A stretch of 64,000 nucleotides of DNA from Siphonodentalium dalli (Eukaryota; Mollusca; Scaphopoda; Gadilida; Siphonodentaliidae). A program made the position numbers and the translations under genes. The stretch is from contig CP136063.1 in the NCBI GenBank assembly GCA_032622095.1, forward strand, positions 271,493,426-271,557,425, read 5' to 3'. The notes beneath the pieces were generated by a model. The model saw only the letters and a list, made by a program, of their open reading frames with translations. It was not told the origin of the DNA and did no database searches. This document shows, piece after piece, positions 1-13,533 of the stretch. Each line of letters opens with the position of its first letter. The stretch's first letter is position 1.

Positions 1-1903
1 CCTCATTGTTAGTCTATTCCTGGATTGTAACCAACAAAGAACGTCCATTGTTAGTCTTATTCATGGTATGTTACAAATAAAGAACGCTCATTGTTAGTCT
101 ATTCCTGGTATGTTACAAATAAAGAGCGTTCATCGTTAGTCTATTCCTGGTATGTTACAAATAAAGAACGCTCATTGTTAGTCTATTCCTGGTATGTTAC
201 AAATAAAGAGCGTTCATCGTTAGTCTATTCCTGGTATGTTACAAATAAAGAACGCTCATTGTTTGTCTATTCCTGGTATGTTACAAATAAAGAACGCTCA
301 CCGTTAGTCTATTCCTGGTATGTTATAAATAAAGAGCGTTTATTGTTATTCTATTCCTCGTTTGTTATAAATAAAGAGCTTTCATTGTTAGTCTATTCCT
401 GATATATTACACATAAAGAACGCTCATTGTTAGTATTACTCCTGGTATGTTACAAATAAAGAGCGTTCATTGTTAGTCTTACTCCTGGTATGTTTCAAAT
501 AAAGAATGTTCATTGTTAGTCTATTCCTGGTATGTTACACACAAAGAGCGTTCATTGTCAGTCTACTCATTGTATATTACCAATAAAGAGCGTCCCTTGT
601 TAGTATATTCATGGTATGTTACAAATAAAGATCGTTCATTGTTAGTCTTATTCCTGGTATGTTACAAATAAAGAGCGTTCATTGTTAGTCTTACACATTG
701 TATGTTACAAATAAAGAGCGTTCACTGTTAGTCACCTCCTGACAAATAACCAATACTGAGCGTTCATTGTTAGTCTATTCCTGGTATGTTACCAATAAAG
801 ATCATTCATTGTTAGTCTTATTCCTGTGATGTTACAAATAAAGAGCGTTAATTGTTAGTCTATTCCAGGTATGTTACAAATAAAGAACGTTTATTGCTAA
901 TCTTATTCCTGGTATGTTACAAATAAAGAACGCTCATTTTTAGTTTTATTCCTGGTATGTTACAAATAAAGAGCGTTCATTGTTAGTCTATTCCTGGTAT
1001 GTTACAAATAAAGAGCGTTTATTGTTTGTCTATTCCTCGTATGTAACCAACAAAGAACGTCCATTGTTAGTCTTATTCCTGGTATGTTACACATAAAGAG
1101 CGTTCATTGTTAGTATATTCATTGTTTGTTACCAATAAAGACCGTTCATTGTTAGTCTTATTCCTGGTATGTTACAAATAAATAACGCTCATTGTTAGTC
1201 TATTCCCGGTGTGTTACAAATAAAGAGCGTTCATTGTTAGTCTATACCTGGTATGATACAAATAAAGAGCGTTCATTGTTAGTCTACTCATTGTATATTA
1301 CCAATAAAGAGCGTTCCTTGTTTGAAAATTCATGGTATCTTACAAATAAAGAACGCTCATTGTTAGTCTATTCCTGGTATGTTACAAATAAAGAACGCTC
1401 ATTGTTAGTCTATTCCTGGTATGTTACAAATAAAGAACGCTCATTGTTCGTCTATTCATGGTATGTTACAAATAAAGAGCGTTCATCGTTAGTCTATTCC
1501 TGGTATGTTACAAATAAAGAACGCTCATTGTTAGTCTATTCCTGGTATGTTACAAATAAAGAGCGTTCATCGTTAGTCTATTCCTGGTATGTTACAAATA
1601 AAGAACGCTCATTGATTGTCTATCCCTGGTATGTTACAAATAAAGAACACTCATTGTTAGTCTATTCCTGGTATGTTATAAATAAAGAGCGTTCATTGTT
1701 AGTCTATTCATGATATATTACACATAAAGAACGCTCATTGTTAGTCTTACTCCTGGTATGTTACAAATAAAGAACGCTCATTGTTAGTCTTACTCCTGGT
1801 ATGTTACAAATAAAGAGCGTTCATTGTTAGTCTTACTCCTGGTATGTTACAAATAAAGAGAGTTCATTGTTAGTCTATTCCTGGTATGTTACAAATAAAG
1901 AAC
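1..1903 (+). repeat. Satellite HOR unit 1 (short form)
   Basis: The window opens at the word CCTCATTG that recurs at 1,904, 5,672 and 9,378, so these four positions mark the same point of a higher-order repeat. This first unit is 1,903 bp. Its first ~870 bp match 1,904-2,770 and its last ~1,600 bp match 4,070-5,671 at an offset of 3,768. It therefore lacks the ~1,865-bp internal segment present in the next unit, or the next unit gained it by partial duplication: the variant monomers carrying TTCCTCGTTTGTTATAAA appear once here (355-375) and twice in unit 2. The left end is cut by the window. Confidence 0.8.
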
Positions 1904-4900
1904 CCTCATTGTTAGTCTATTCCTGGATTGTAACCAACAAAGAACGTCCATTGTTAGTCTTATTCATGGTATGTTACAAATAAAGAACGCTCATTGTTAG
2001 TCTATTCCTGGTATGTTACAAATAAAGAGCGTTCATCGTTAGTCTATTCCTGGTATGTTACAAATAAAGAACGCTCATTGTTAGTCTATTCCTGGTATGT
2101 TACAAATAAAGAGCGTTCATCGTTAGTCTATTCCTGGTATGTTACAAATAAAGAACGCTCATTGTTTGTCTATTCCTGGTATGTTACAAATAAAGAACGC
2201 TCACCGTTAGTCTATTCCTGGTATGTTATAAATAAAGAGCGTTTATTGTTAGTCTATTCCTCGTTTGTTATAAATAAAGAGCTTTCATTGTTAGTCTATT
2301 CCTGATATATTACACATAAAGAACGCTCATTGTTAGTATTACTCCTGGTATGTTACAAATAAAGAGCGTTCATTGTTAGTCTTACTCCTGGTATGTTTCA
2401 AATAAAGAATGTTCATTGTTAGTCTATTCCTGGTATGTTACACACAAAGAGCGTTCATTGTCAGTCTACTCATTGTATATTACCAATAAAGAGCGTCCCT
2501 TGTTAGTATATTCATGGTATGTTACAAATAAAGATCGTTCATTGTTAGTCTTATTCCTGGTATGTTACAAATAAAGAGCGTTCATTGTTAGTCTTACACA
2601 TTGTATGTTACAAATAAAGAGCGTTCACTGTTAGTCACCTCCTGACAAATAACCAATACTGAGCGTTCATTGTTAGTCTATTCCTGGTATGTTACCAATA
2701 AAGATCATTCATTGTTAGTCTTATTCCTGTGATGTTACAAATAAAGAGCGTTAATTGTTAGTCTATTCTTGGTATGTTACAAATAAAGAGCGTTCATTGT
2801 TAGTCTTACTCCTGGTATGTTACAAATAAAGAACGCTCATTGTTAGTCTATTCCTGGTATGTTATAAATAAAGAGCGTTCCTTGTTAGTATATTCATGGT
2901 ATGTTACAAATAAAGATCGTGCATTGTTAGTCTTATTCCTGGTATGTTACACATAAAGAGCGTTCAGTGTTAGTCTACTCATTGTATATTACCAATAAAG
3001 AGCGTTCCTTGTTAGAAAATTCATGGTATGTTACAAATAAAGATCGTTCATTGTTAGTCTTATTCCTGGTATGTTACAAATAAAGAACGCTCATTGTTAG
3101 TCTATTCCTGGTATGTTACAAATAAAGAGCGTTAATTGTTAGTCTATTCCTGGTATGTAACCAACAAGGAACGTCCATTGTCAGTCTTACTCCTGGTATG
3201 TTACAAATAAAGAACGCTCATTGTTATATAGTCTATTCCTGGTATGTTACAAATAAAGAGCGTTCAGTGTTAGTCTTACTCCTGGTATGTTACAAATAAA
3301 GAACGCTCATTGTTAGTCTATTCCAGGTATGTTACAAATAAAGAACGTTTATTGCTAATCTTATTCCTGGTATGTTACAAATAAAGAACGCTCATTGTTA
3401 GTTTTTTTTCTGGTATGTTACAAATAAAGAGCGTTCTCGTTAGTCTATTCCAGGTATGTTACAAATAAAGAACGCTCATTGTTTGTCTATTCCTGGTATG
3501 TTACAAATAAAGAACACTCATTGTTAGTCTATTCCAGGTATGTTATAAATAAAGAGCGTTCATTGTTAGTCTATTCCTGATATATTACACATAAAGAACG
3601 CTCATTGTTAGTCTTACTCCTGGTATGTTACAAATAAATAACGCTCATTGTTAGTCTTTCTCCTGGTATGTTACAAATCAAGAACGTTCATTGTTAGTCT
3701 TACTCCTGGTATGTGACAAATAAAGAGAGTTCATTGTTAGTCTATTCCTGGTATGTTACAAATAAAGAACGCTCATTGTTCGTCTATTCCTGGTATGTTA
3801 CAAATAAAGAGCGTTCATCGTTAGTCTATTCCTGGTATGTTACAAATAAAGAACGCTCATTGTTAGTCTATTCCTGGCATGTTACACATAAAGAGCGTTC
3901 TCGTTAGTCTATTCCAGGTATGTTACAAATAAAGAACGCTCATTGTTCGTATATTCCTGGTATGTTACAAATAAAGAGCGTTCATCGTTAGTCTATTCCT
4001 GGTATGTTACAAATAAAGAACGCTCATTGTTTGTCTATTCCTGGTATGTTACAAATAAAGAACCCTCATTGTTAGTCTATTCCTGGTATGTTATAAATAA
4101 AGAGCGTTTATTGTTAGTCTATTCCTCGTTTGTTATAAATAAAGAGCTTTCATTGTTAGTCTATTCCTGATATATTACACATAAAGAACGCTCATTGTTA
4201 GTATTACTCCTGGTATGTTACAAATAAAGAGCGTTCATTGTTAGTCTTACTCCTGGTATGTTTCAAATAAAGAATGTTCATTGTTAGTCTATTCCTGGTA
4301 TGTTACACACAAAGAGCGTTCATTGTCAGTCTACTCATTGTATATTACCAATAAAGAGCGTCCCTTGTTAGTATATTCATGGTATGTTACAAATAAAGAT
4401 CGTTCATTGTTAGTCTTATTCCTGGTATGTTACAAATAAAGAGCGTTCATTGTTAGTCTTACACATTGTATGTTACAAATAAAGAGCGTTCACTGTTAGT
4501 CACCTCCTGACAAATAACCAATACTGAGCGTTCATTGTTAGTCTATTCCTGGTATGTTACCAATAAAGATCATTCATTGTTAGTCTTATTCCTGTGATGT
4601 TACAAATAAAGAGCGTTAATTGTTAGTCTATTCCAGGTATGTTACAAATAAAGAACGTTTATTGCTAATCTTATTCCTGGTATGTTACAAATAAAGAACG
4701 CTCATTTTTAGTTTTATTCCTGGTATGTTACAAATAAAGAGCGTTCATTGTTAGTCTATTCCTGGTATGTTACAAATAAAGAGCGTTTATTGTTTGTCTA
4801 TTCCTGGTATGTAACCAACAAAGAACGTCCATTGTTAGTCTTATTCCTGGTATGTTACACATAAAGAGCGTTCATTGTTAGTATATTCATTGTTTGTTAC

Positions 4901-5671
4901 CAATAAAGACCGTTCATTGTTAGTCTTATTCCTGGTATGTTACAAATAAATAACGCTCATTGTTAGTCTATTCCCGGTGTGTTACAAATAAAGAGCGTTC
5001 ATTGTTAGTCTATACCTGGTATGATACAAATAAAGAGCGTTCATTGTTAGTCTACTCATTGTATATTACCAATAAAGAGCGTTCCTTGTTTGAAAATTCA
5101 TGGTATCTTACAAATAAAGAACGCTCATTGTTAGTCTATTCCTGGTATGTTACAAATAAAGAACGCTCATTGTTAGTCTATTCCTGGTATGTTACAAATA
5201 AAGATCGCTCATTGTTCGTCTATTCATGGTATGTTACAAATAAAGAGCGTTCATCGTTAGTCTATTCCTGGTATGTTACAAATAAAGAACGCTCATTGTT
5301 AGTCTATTCCTGGTATGTTACAAATAAAGAGCGTTCATCGTTAGTCTATTCCTGGTATGTTACAAATAAAGAACGCTCATTGATTGTCTATTCCTGGTAT
5401 GTTACAAATAAAGAACACTCATTGTTAGTCTATTCCTGGTATGTTATAAATAAAGAGCGTTCATTGTTAGTCTATTCATGATATATTACACATAAAGAAC
5501 GCTCATTGTTAGTCTTACTCCTGGTATGTTACAAATAAAGAACGCTCATTGTTAGTCTTACTCCTGGTATGTTACAAATAAAGAGCGTTCATTGTTAGTC
5601 TTACTCCTGGTATGTTACAAATAAAGAGAGTTCATTGTTAGTCTATTCCTGGTATGTTACAAATAAAGAAC
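1904..5671 (+). repeat. Satellite HOR unit 2 (3,768 bp)
   Basis: Unit defined by recurrence of the variant GAACCCTC monomer at 1,899 and 5,667 and by matching variant monomers throughout. It contains an internal tandem duplication with an offset of about 1,865 bp: the same block of rare monomers (CTCGTTTGTTATAAA, then GTTACACACAAAGAG, then the odd monomer CACCTCCTGACAAATAACC) appears near 2,255-2,665 and again near 4,120-4,530. Individual monomers inside a unit differ far more from each other than corresponding monomers of adjacent units do, the usual signature of a higher-order repeat. Confidence 0.8.
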
Positions 5672-8600
5672 CCTCATTGTTAGTCTATTCCTGGATTGTA
5701 ACCAACAAAGAACGTCCATTGTTAGTCTTATTCATGGTATGTTACAAATAAAGAACGCTCATTGTTAGTCTATTCCTGGTATGTTACAAATAAAGAGCGT
5801 TCATCGTTAGTCTATTCCTGGTATGTTACAAATAAAGAACGCTCATTGTTAGTCTATTCCTGGTATGTTACAAATAAAGAGCGTTCATCGTTAGTCTATT
5901 CCTGGTATGTTACAAATAAAGAACGCTCATTGTTTTTTCTATTCCTGGTATGTTACAAATAAAGAACGCTATCGTTACAAATAAAGAGCGTTCATCGTTA
6001 GTCTATTCCTGGTATGTTACAAATAAAGAACGCTCATTGTTTTTTCTATTCCTGGTATGTTACAAATAAAGAACGCTCACCGTTAGTCTATTCCTGGTAT
6101 GTTATAAATAAAGAGCGTTTATTGTTAGTCTATTCTTCGTTTGTTATAAATAAAGAGCTTTCATTGTTAGTCTATTCCTGATATATTACACATAAAGAAC
6201 GCTCATTGTTAGTATTACTCCTGGTATGTTACAAATAAAGAGCGTTCATTGTTAGTCTTACTCCTGGTATGTTTCAAATAAAGAATGTTCATTGTTAGTC
6301 TATTCCTGGTATGTTACACACAAAGAGCGTTCATTGTCAGTCTACTCATTGTATATTACAAATAAAGAGCGTCCCTTGTTAGTATATGCATGGTATGTTA
6401 CAAATAAAGATCGTTCATTGTTAGTCTTATTCCTGGTATGTTACAAATAAAGAGCGTTCATTGTTAGTCTTACACATTGTATGTTACAAATAAAGAGCGT
6501 TCACTGTTAGTCACCTCCTGACAAATAACCAATACTGAGCGTTCATTGTTAGTCTATTCCTGGTATGTTACCAATAAAGATCATTCATTGTTAGTCTTAT
6601 TCCTGTGATGTTACAAATAAAGAGCGTTAATTATTAGTCTATTCTTGGTATGTTACAAATAAAGAGCGTTCATTGTTAGTCTTACTCCTGGTATGTTACA
6701 AATAAAGAACGCTCATTGTTAGTCTATTCCTGGTATGTTATAAATAAAGAGCGTTCCTTGTTAGTATATTCATGGTATGTTACAAATAAAGATCGTGCAT
6801 TGTTAGTCTTATTCCTGGTATGTTACACATAAAGAGCGTTCAGTGTTAGTCTACTCATTGTATATTACCAATAAAGAGCGTTCCTTGTTAGAAAATTCAT
6901 GGTATGTTACAAATAAAGATCGTTCATTGTTAGTCTTATTCCTGGTATGTTACAAATAAAGAACGCTCATTGTTAGTCTATTCCTGGTATGTTACAAATA
7001 AAGAGCGTTAATTGTTAGTCTATTCCTGGTATGTAACCAACAAGGAACGTCCATTGTCAGTCTTACTCCTGGTATGTTACAAATAAAGAACGCTCATTGT
7101 TATATAGTCTATTCCTGGTATGTTACAAATAAAGAGCGTTCATTGTTAGTCTTACTCCTGGTATGTTACAAATAAAGAACGCTCATTGTTAGTCTATTCC
7201 AGGTATGTTACAAATAAAGAACGTTTATTGCTAATCTTATTCCTGGTATGTTACAAATAAAGAACGCTCATTGTTAGTTTTTTTCTGGTATGTTACAAAT
7301 AAAGAGCGTTCTCGTTAGTCTATTCCAGGTATGTTACAAATAAAGAACGCTCATTGTTTGTCTATTCCTGGTATGTTACAAATAAAGAACACTCATTGTT
7401 AGTCTATTCCAGGTATGTTATAAATAAAGAGCGTTCATTGTTAGTCTATTCCTGATATATTACACATAAAGAACGCTCATTGTTAGTCTTACTCCTGGTA
7501 TGTTACAAATAAATAACGCTCATTGTTAGTCTTTCTCCTGGTATGTTACAAATCAAGAACGTTCATTGTTAGTCTGACTCCTGGTATGTGACAAATAAAG
7601 AGAGTTCATTGTTAGTCTATTCCTGGTATGTTACAAATAAAGAACGCTCATTGTTCGTCTATTCCTGGTATGTTACAAATAAAGAGCGTTCATCGTTAGT
7701 CTATTCCTGGTATGTTACAAATAAAGAACGCTCATTGTTAGTCTATTCCTGGCATGTTACACATAAAGAGCGTTCTCGTTAGTCTATTCCAGGTATGTTA
7801 CAAATAAAGAACGCTCATTGTTCGTATATTCCTGGTATGTTACAAATAAAGAACACTCATTGTTAGTCTATTCCTGGTATGTTATAAATACAGAGCGTTC
7901 ATTGTTAGTCTATTCCTGATATATTACACATACAGAACGCTCGTTGTTAGTCTTACTCCTGGTATGTTACAAATACAGAACGCTCATTGTTAGTCTTACT
8001 CCTGGTATGTTACAAATCAAGAACGTTCATTGTTAGTCTTACTCCTGGTATGTGACAAATAAAGAGAGTTCATTGTTAGTCTATTCCTGGTATGTTACAA
8101 ATAAAGAACGCTCATTGTTAGTCTATTCCTGGATTGTAACCAACAAAGAACGTCTATTGTTAGTCTTATTCATGGTATGTTACAAATAAAGAACGCTCAT
8201 TGTTAGTCTATTACTGGTATGTTACAAATAAAGAGCGTTCATCGGTAGTCTATAGCTGGTATGTTAAAAATAAAGAACGCTCATTGTTAGTCTATTCCTG
8301 GTATGTTACAAATAAAGAGCGATCATTGCTAGTCTATTCCAGGTATGTTACAAATAAAGAACGTTTATTGCTAATCTTATTCCTGGTATGTTACAAATAA
8401 AGAACGCTCATTTTTAGTTTTATTCCTGGTATGTTACAAATAAAGAGCGTTCATTGTTAGTCTATTCCTGGTATGTTACAAATAAAGAGCGTTTATTGTT
8501 TGTCTATTCCTGGTATGTAACCAACAAAGAACGTCCATTGTTAGTCTTATTCCTGGTATGTTACACATAAAGAGCGTTCATTGTTAGTATATTCATTGTT

Positions 8601-9377
8601 TGTTACCAATAAAGACCGTTCATTGTTAGTCTTATTCCTGGTATGTTACAAATAAATAACGCTCATTGTTAGTCTATTCCCGGTGTGTTACAAACAAAGA
8701 GCGTTCATTGTTAGTCTATACCTGGTATGATACAAATAAAGAGCGTTCATTGTTAGTCTACTCATTGTATATTACCAATAAAGAGCGTTCCTTGTTTGAA
8801 AATTCATGGTATGTTACAAATAAAGAACGCTCATTGTTAGTCTATTCCTGGTATGTTACAAATAAAGAACGCTCATTGTTAGTCTATTCCTGGTATGTTA
8901 CAAATAAATAACGCTCATTGTTCGTCAATTCATGGTATGTTACAAATAAAGAGCGTTCATCGTTAGTCTATTCCTGGTATATTACAAATAAAGAACGCTC
9001 ATTGTTAGTCTATTCCTGGTATGTTACAAATAAAGAGCGTTCATCGTTAGTCTATTCCTGGTATGTTACAAATAAAGAACGCTCATTGATTGTCTATTCC
9101 TGGTATGTTACAAATAAAGAACACTCATTGTTAGTCTATTCCTGGTATGTTATAAATAAAGAGCGTTCATTGTTAGTCTATTCATGATATATTACACATA
9201 AAGAACGCTCATTGTTAGTCTTACTCCTGGTATGTTACAAATAAAGAACGCTCATTGTTAGTCTTACTCCTGGTATGTTACAAATAAAGAGCGTTCATTG
9301 TTAGTCTTACTCCTGGTATGTTACAAATAAAGAGAGTTCATTGTTAGTCTATTCCTGGTATGTTACAAATAAAGAAC
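5672..9377 (+). repeat. Satellite HOR unit 3 (3,706 bp)
   Basis: Same HOR as the preceding unit, matching at offsets of 3,768 (left part) and 3,706 to the following unit. It contains an out-of-register 107-bp tandem duplication: the variant CATTGTTTTTTCTATTCC starts at 5,928 and again at 6,035, with a truncated monomer joint near 5,968 (GAACGCTATCGTTACAAAT). Around 7,830-8,330 it moves into the sub-family with TACAG in place of TAAAG and the GTTAAAAATAAAG monomer that dominates the array further right. Confidence 0.8.
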
Positions 9378-11960
9378 CCTCATTGTTAGTCTATTCCTGG
9401 ATTGTAACCAACAAAGAACGTCCATTGTTAGTCTTATTCATGGTATGTTACAAATAAAGAACGCTCATTGTTAGTCTATTCCTGGTATGTTACAAATAAA
9501 GAGCGTTCATCGTTAGTCTATTCCTGGTATGTTACAAATAAAGAACGCTCATTGTTAGTCTATTCCTGGTATGTTACAAATAAAGAGCGTTCATCGTTTG
9601 TCTATTCCTGGTATGTTACAAATAAAGAACGCTCATTGTTTGTCTATTCCTGGTATGTTACAAATAAAGAACGCTCACCGTTAGTCTATTCCTGGTATGT
9701 TATAAATAAAGAGCGTTTATTGTTAGTCTATTCCTCGTTTGTTATAAATAAAGAGCTTTCATTGTTAGTCTATTCCTGATATATTACACATAAAGAACGC
9801 TCATTGTTAGTATTACTCCTGGTATGTTACAAATAAAGAGCGTTCATTGTTAGTCTTACTCCTGGTATGTTTCAAATAAAGAATGTTCATTGTTAGTCTA
9901 TTCCTGGTATGTTACACACAAAGAGCGTTCATTGTCAGTCTACTCATTGTATATTACCAATAAAGAGCGTCCCTTGTTAGTATATTCATGGTATGTTACA
10001 AATAAAGATCGTTCATTGTTAGTCTTATTCCTGGTATGTTACAAATAAAGAGCGTTCATTGTTAGTCTTACACATTGTATGTTACAAATAAAGAGCGTTC
10101 ACTGTTAGTCACCTCCTGACAAATAACCAATACTGAGCGTTCATTGTTAGTCTATTCCTGGTATGTTACCAATAAAGATCATTCATTGTTAGTCTTATTC
10201 CTGTGATGTTACAAATAAAGAGCGTTAATTGTTAGTCTATTCTTGGTATGTTACAAATAAAGAGCGTTCATTGTTAGTCTTACTCCTGGTATGTTACAAA
10301 TAAAGAACGCTCATTGTTAGTCTATTCCTGGTATGTTATAAATAAAGAGCGTTCCTTGTTAGTATATTCATGGTATGTTACAAATGAAGATCGTGCATTG
10401 TTAGTCTTATTCCTGGTATGTTACACATAAAGAGCGTTCAGTGTTAGTCTACTCATTGTATATTACCAATAAAGAGCGTTCCTTGTTAGAAAATTCATGG
10501 TATGTTACAAATAAAGATCGTTCATTGTTAGTCTTATTCCTGGTATGTTACAAATAAAGAACGCTCATTGTTAGTCTATTCCTGGTATGTTACAAATAAA
10601 GAGCGTTAATTGTTAGTCTATTCCTGGTATGTAACCAACAAGGAACGTCCATTGTTAGTCTTACTCCTGGTATGTTACAAATAAAGAACGCTCATTGTTA
10701 TATAGTCTATTCCTGGTATGTTACAAATAAAGAGCGTTCATTGTTAGTCTTACTCCTGGTATGTTACAAATAAAGAACGCTCATTGTTAGTCTATTCCAG
10801 GTATGTTACAAATAAAGAACGTTTATTGCTAATCTTATTCCTGGTATGTTACAAATAAAGAACGCTCATTGTTAGTTTTTTTCTGGTATGTTACAAATAA
10901 AGAGCGTTCTCGTTAGTCTATTCCAGGTATGTTACAAATAAAGAACGCTCATTGTTTGTCTATTCCTGGTATGTTACAAATAAAGAACACTCATTGTTAG
11001 TCTATTCCAGGTATGTTATAAATAAAGAGCGTTCATTGTTAGTCTATTCCTGATATATTACACATAAAGAACGCTCATTGTTAGTCTTACTCCTGGTATG
11101 TTACAAATAAATAACGCTCATTGTTAGTCTTTCTCCTGGTATGTTACAAATCTAGAACGTTCATTGTTAGTCTTACTCCTGGTATGTGACAAATAAAGAG
11201 AGTTCATTGTTAGTCTATTCCTGGTATGTTACAAATAAAGAACGCTCATTGTTCGTCTATTCCTGGTATGTTACAAATAAAGAGCGTTCATCGTTAGTCT
11301 ATTCCTGGTATGTTACAAATAAAGAACGCTCATTGTTAGTCTATTCCTGGCATGTTACACATAAAGAGCGTTCTCGTTAGTCTATTCCAGGTATGTTACA
11401 AATAAAGAACGCTCATTGTTCGTATATTCCTGGTATGTTACAAATAAAGAACACTCATTGTTAGTCTATTCCTGGTATGTTATAAATACAGAGCGTTCAT
11501 TGTTAGTCTATTCCTGATATATTACACATACAGAACGCTCATTGTTAGTCTTACTCCTGGTATGTTACAAATACAGAACGCTCATTGTTAGTCTTACTCC
11601 TGGTATGTTACAAATCAAGAACGTTCATTGTTAGTCTTACTCCTGGTATGTGACAAATAAAGAGAGTTCATTGTTAGTCTATTCCTGGTATGTTACAAAT
11701 AAAGAACGCTCATTGTTAGTCTATTCCTGGTTTGTAACCAACAAAGAACGTCTATTGTTAGTCTTATTCATGGTATGTTACAAATAAAGAACGCTCATTG
11801 TTAGTCTATTACTGGTATGTTACAAATAAAGAGCGTTCATCGTTAGTCTATAGCTGGTATGTTAAAAATAAAGAACGCTGATTGTTAGTCTATTCCTGGT
11901 ATGTTACAAATAAAGAGCGTTCATCGTTAGTCTATTCCTGGTATGTTACAAATAAAGAAC
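9378..11960 (+). repeat. Satellite HOR unit 4 (partial) and switch to second HOR family
   Basis: Matches unit 3 up to roughly 11,940 (for example the GTGACAAATAAAGAGAG monomer at 7,588 and 11,186, offset 3,598). At about 11,965 the array switches, at the joint GCTCATTACACATAAAG, to a different monomer order that also occurs near 15,720, 19,260, 24,410, 27,865, 41,480, 45,160 and 54,730. The interval 10,300-10,400 keeps the intact version of the monomer that is interrupted by the island at 30,462/39,896, which makes it the paralogous empty site for that insertion. Confidence 0.7.
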
Positions 11961-13533
11961 GCTCATTACACATAAAGAACGCTCATTGTTAGTCTTACTC
12001 CTGGTATGTTACAAATAAAGAGCGTTCATTGTTAGTCTTACTCCTGGTATGTTACAAATACAGAATGTTCATTGTTAGTCTATTCCTGGTATGTTACAAA
12101 TCAAGAGCGTTCATTGTTAGTCTATTCCTGTTATGTTACAAATAAAGAACGCTCATTGTTATATAGTCTATTCCTAGTATGTTACAAATAAAGAGCGTTC
12201 ATTGTTAGTCTTACTCCTGGTATGTTACAAATAAAGAGCGTTCATTGTTAGTCTTACACCTGGTATGTTACAAATACAGAATGTTCATTGTTAGTCTATT
12301 CCTGGTATGTTACAAATCAAGAGCGTTCATTCTTAGTCTATTCATGTTATGTTACAAATAAAGAACGCTCAATGTTATATAGTCTATTCCTAGTATGTTA
12401 CAAATAAAGAGCGTTCATTGTTAGTCTTACTCCTGGTATGTTACAAATAAAGAACGCTCATTGTTAGTCTATTCCTGGTATGTTATAAATAAAGAGCGTT
12501 CATTGTTAGTCTTACTTCTGGTATGTTACCAATACAGAACGCTCATTGTTAGTCTTATTCCTGGTATGTTACAAATAAAGAGCGTTCATTGTTAGTCTAT
12601 TCCTGGTATGTTACCAATAAAGCTCATTCATTGTTAGTCTTATTCCTGTGATGTTACAAATAAAGAGCGTTCATTGTTAGTCTATTCCTGGTACGTTACA
12701 AATAAAGAGCGTGTATTGTTAGTCTATTCCTGGTATGTAACCAACAAAGTACGTCCATTGTTAGTCTTATTCCTGGTATGTTACACATAAAGAGCGTTCA
12801 TTGTTAGTCTTATTCCTGGTATGTTACAAATAAAGAACGCTCATTGTTAGTCTATTCCTGGTATGTTACATATAAAGAACGTCCATTGTTATTATTCCTG
12901 GTATGTTACAAATAAAGAACGCTCATTGTTAGTCTATTCCTGGTATGTTACAAATAAAGAGCGTTCATTGCTAGTCTATTCCAGGTATGTTACAAATAAA
13001 GAACGTTTATTGCTAATCTTATTCCTGGTATGTTACAAATAAAGAACGCTCATTTTTAGTTTTATTCCTGGTATGTTACAAATAAAGAGCGTTCATTGTT
13101 AGTCTATTCCTGGTATGTTACAAATAAAGAGCGTTTATTGTTTGTCTATTCCTGGTATGTAACCAACAAAGAACGTCTATTGTTAGTCTTATTCCTGGTA
13201 TGTTACACATAAAGAGCGTTCATTGTTAGTATATTCATTGTTTGTTACCAATAAAGACCGTTCATTGTTAGTCTTAGTCATGGTATGTTACAAATAAAGA
13301 GCGTCCCGTATTAGTATATTCATGGTATGTTACACATAAAGATCGTTCATTGTTAGTCTTACACATTGTATGTTACAAATAAAGAGCGTTCATTGTTAGT
13401 CTATTCCTGGTTTGTTACAAATAGATAACGCTCATTGTTATATAGTCTATTATTGGTATGTTACAAATAAAGAGCGTTCATTGTTAGTCTTACTCCTGGT
13501 ATGTTACAAATAAAGAACGCTCATTGTTAGTCT
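11961..13533 (+). repeat. Satellite, second HOR order (pre-duplication segment)
   Basis: Continuous 42/43-bp monomers with a distinct order of variants: GTTATATAGTCTATTCC (46-bp monomers with an added TATA), CAAATCAAGAG, ACCAATACAG and TACGTTACAAAT. The same order reappears in the right block near 41,480-43,050 at an offset of about 29,517, so 10,380-13,950 and 39,896-43,470 are paralogous stretches. No non-satellite sequence is seen in it. Confidence 0.75.

Noticed and set aside
136-1713. CRISPR-like regularly spaced repeats
   Set aside because: Repeats are directly adjacent with no unique spacers, and the surrounding sequence is eukaryotic satellite.
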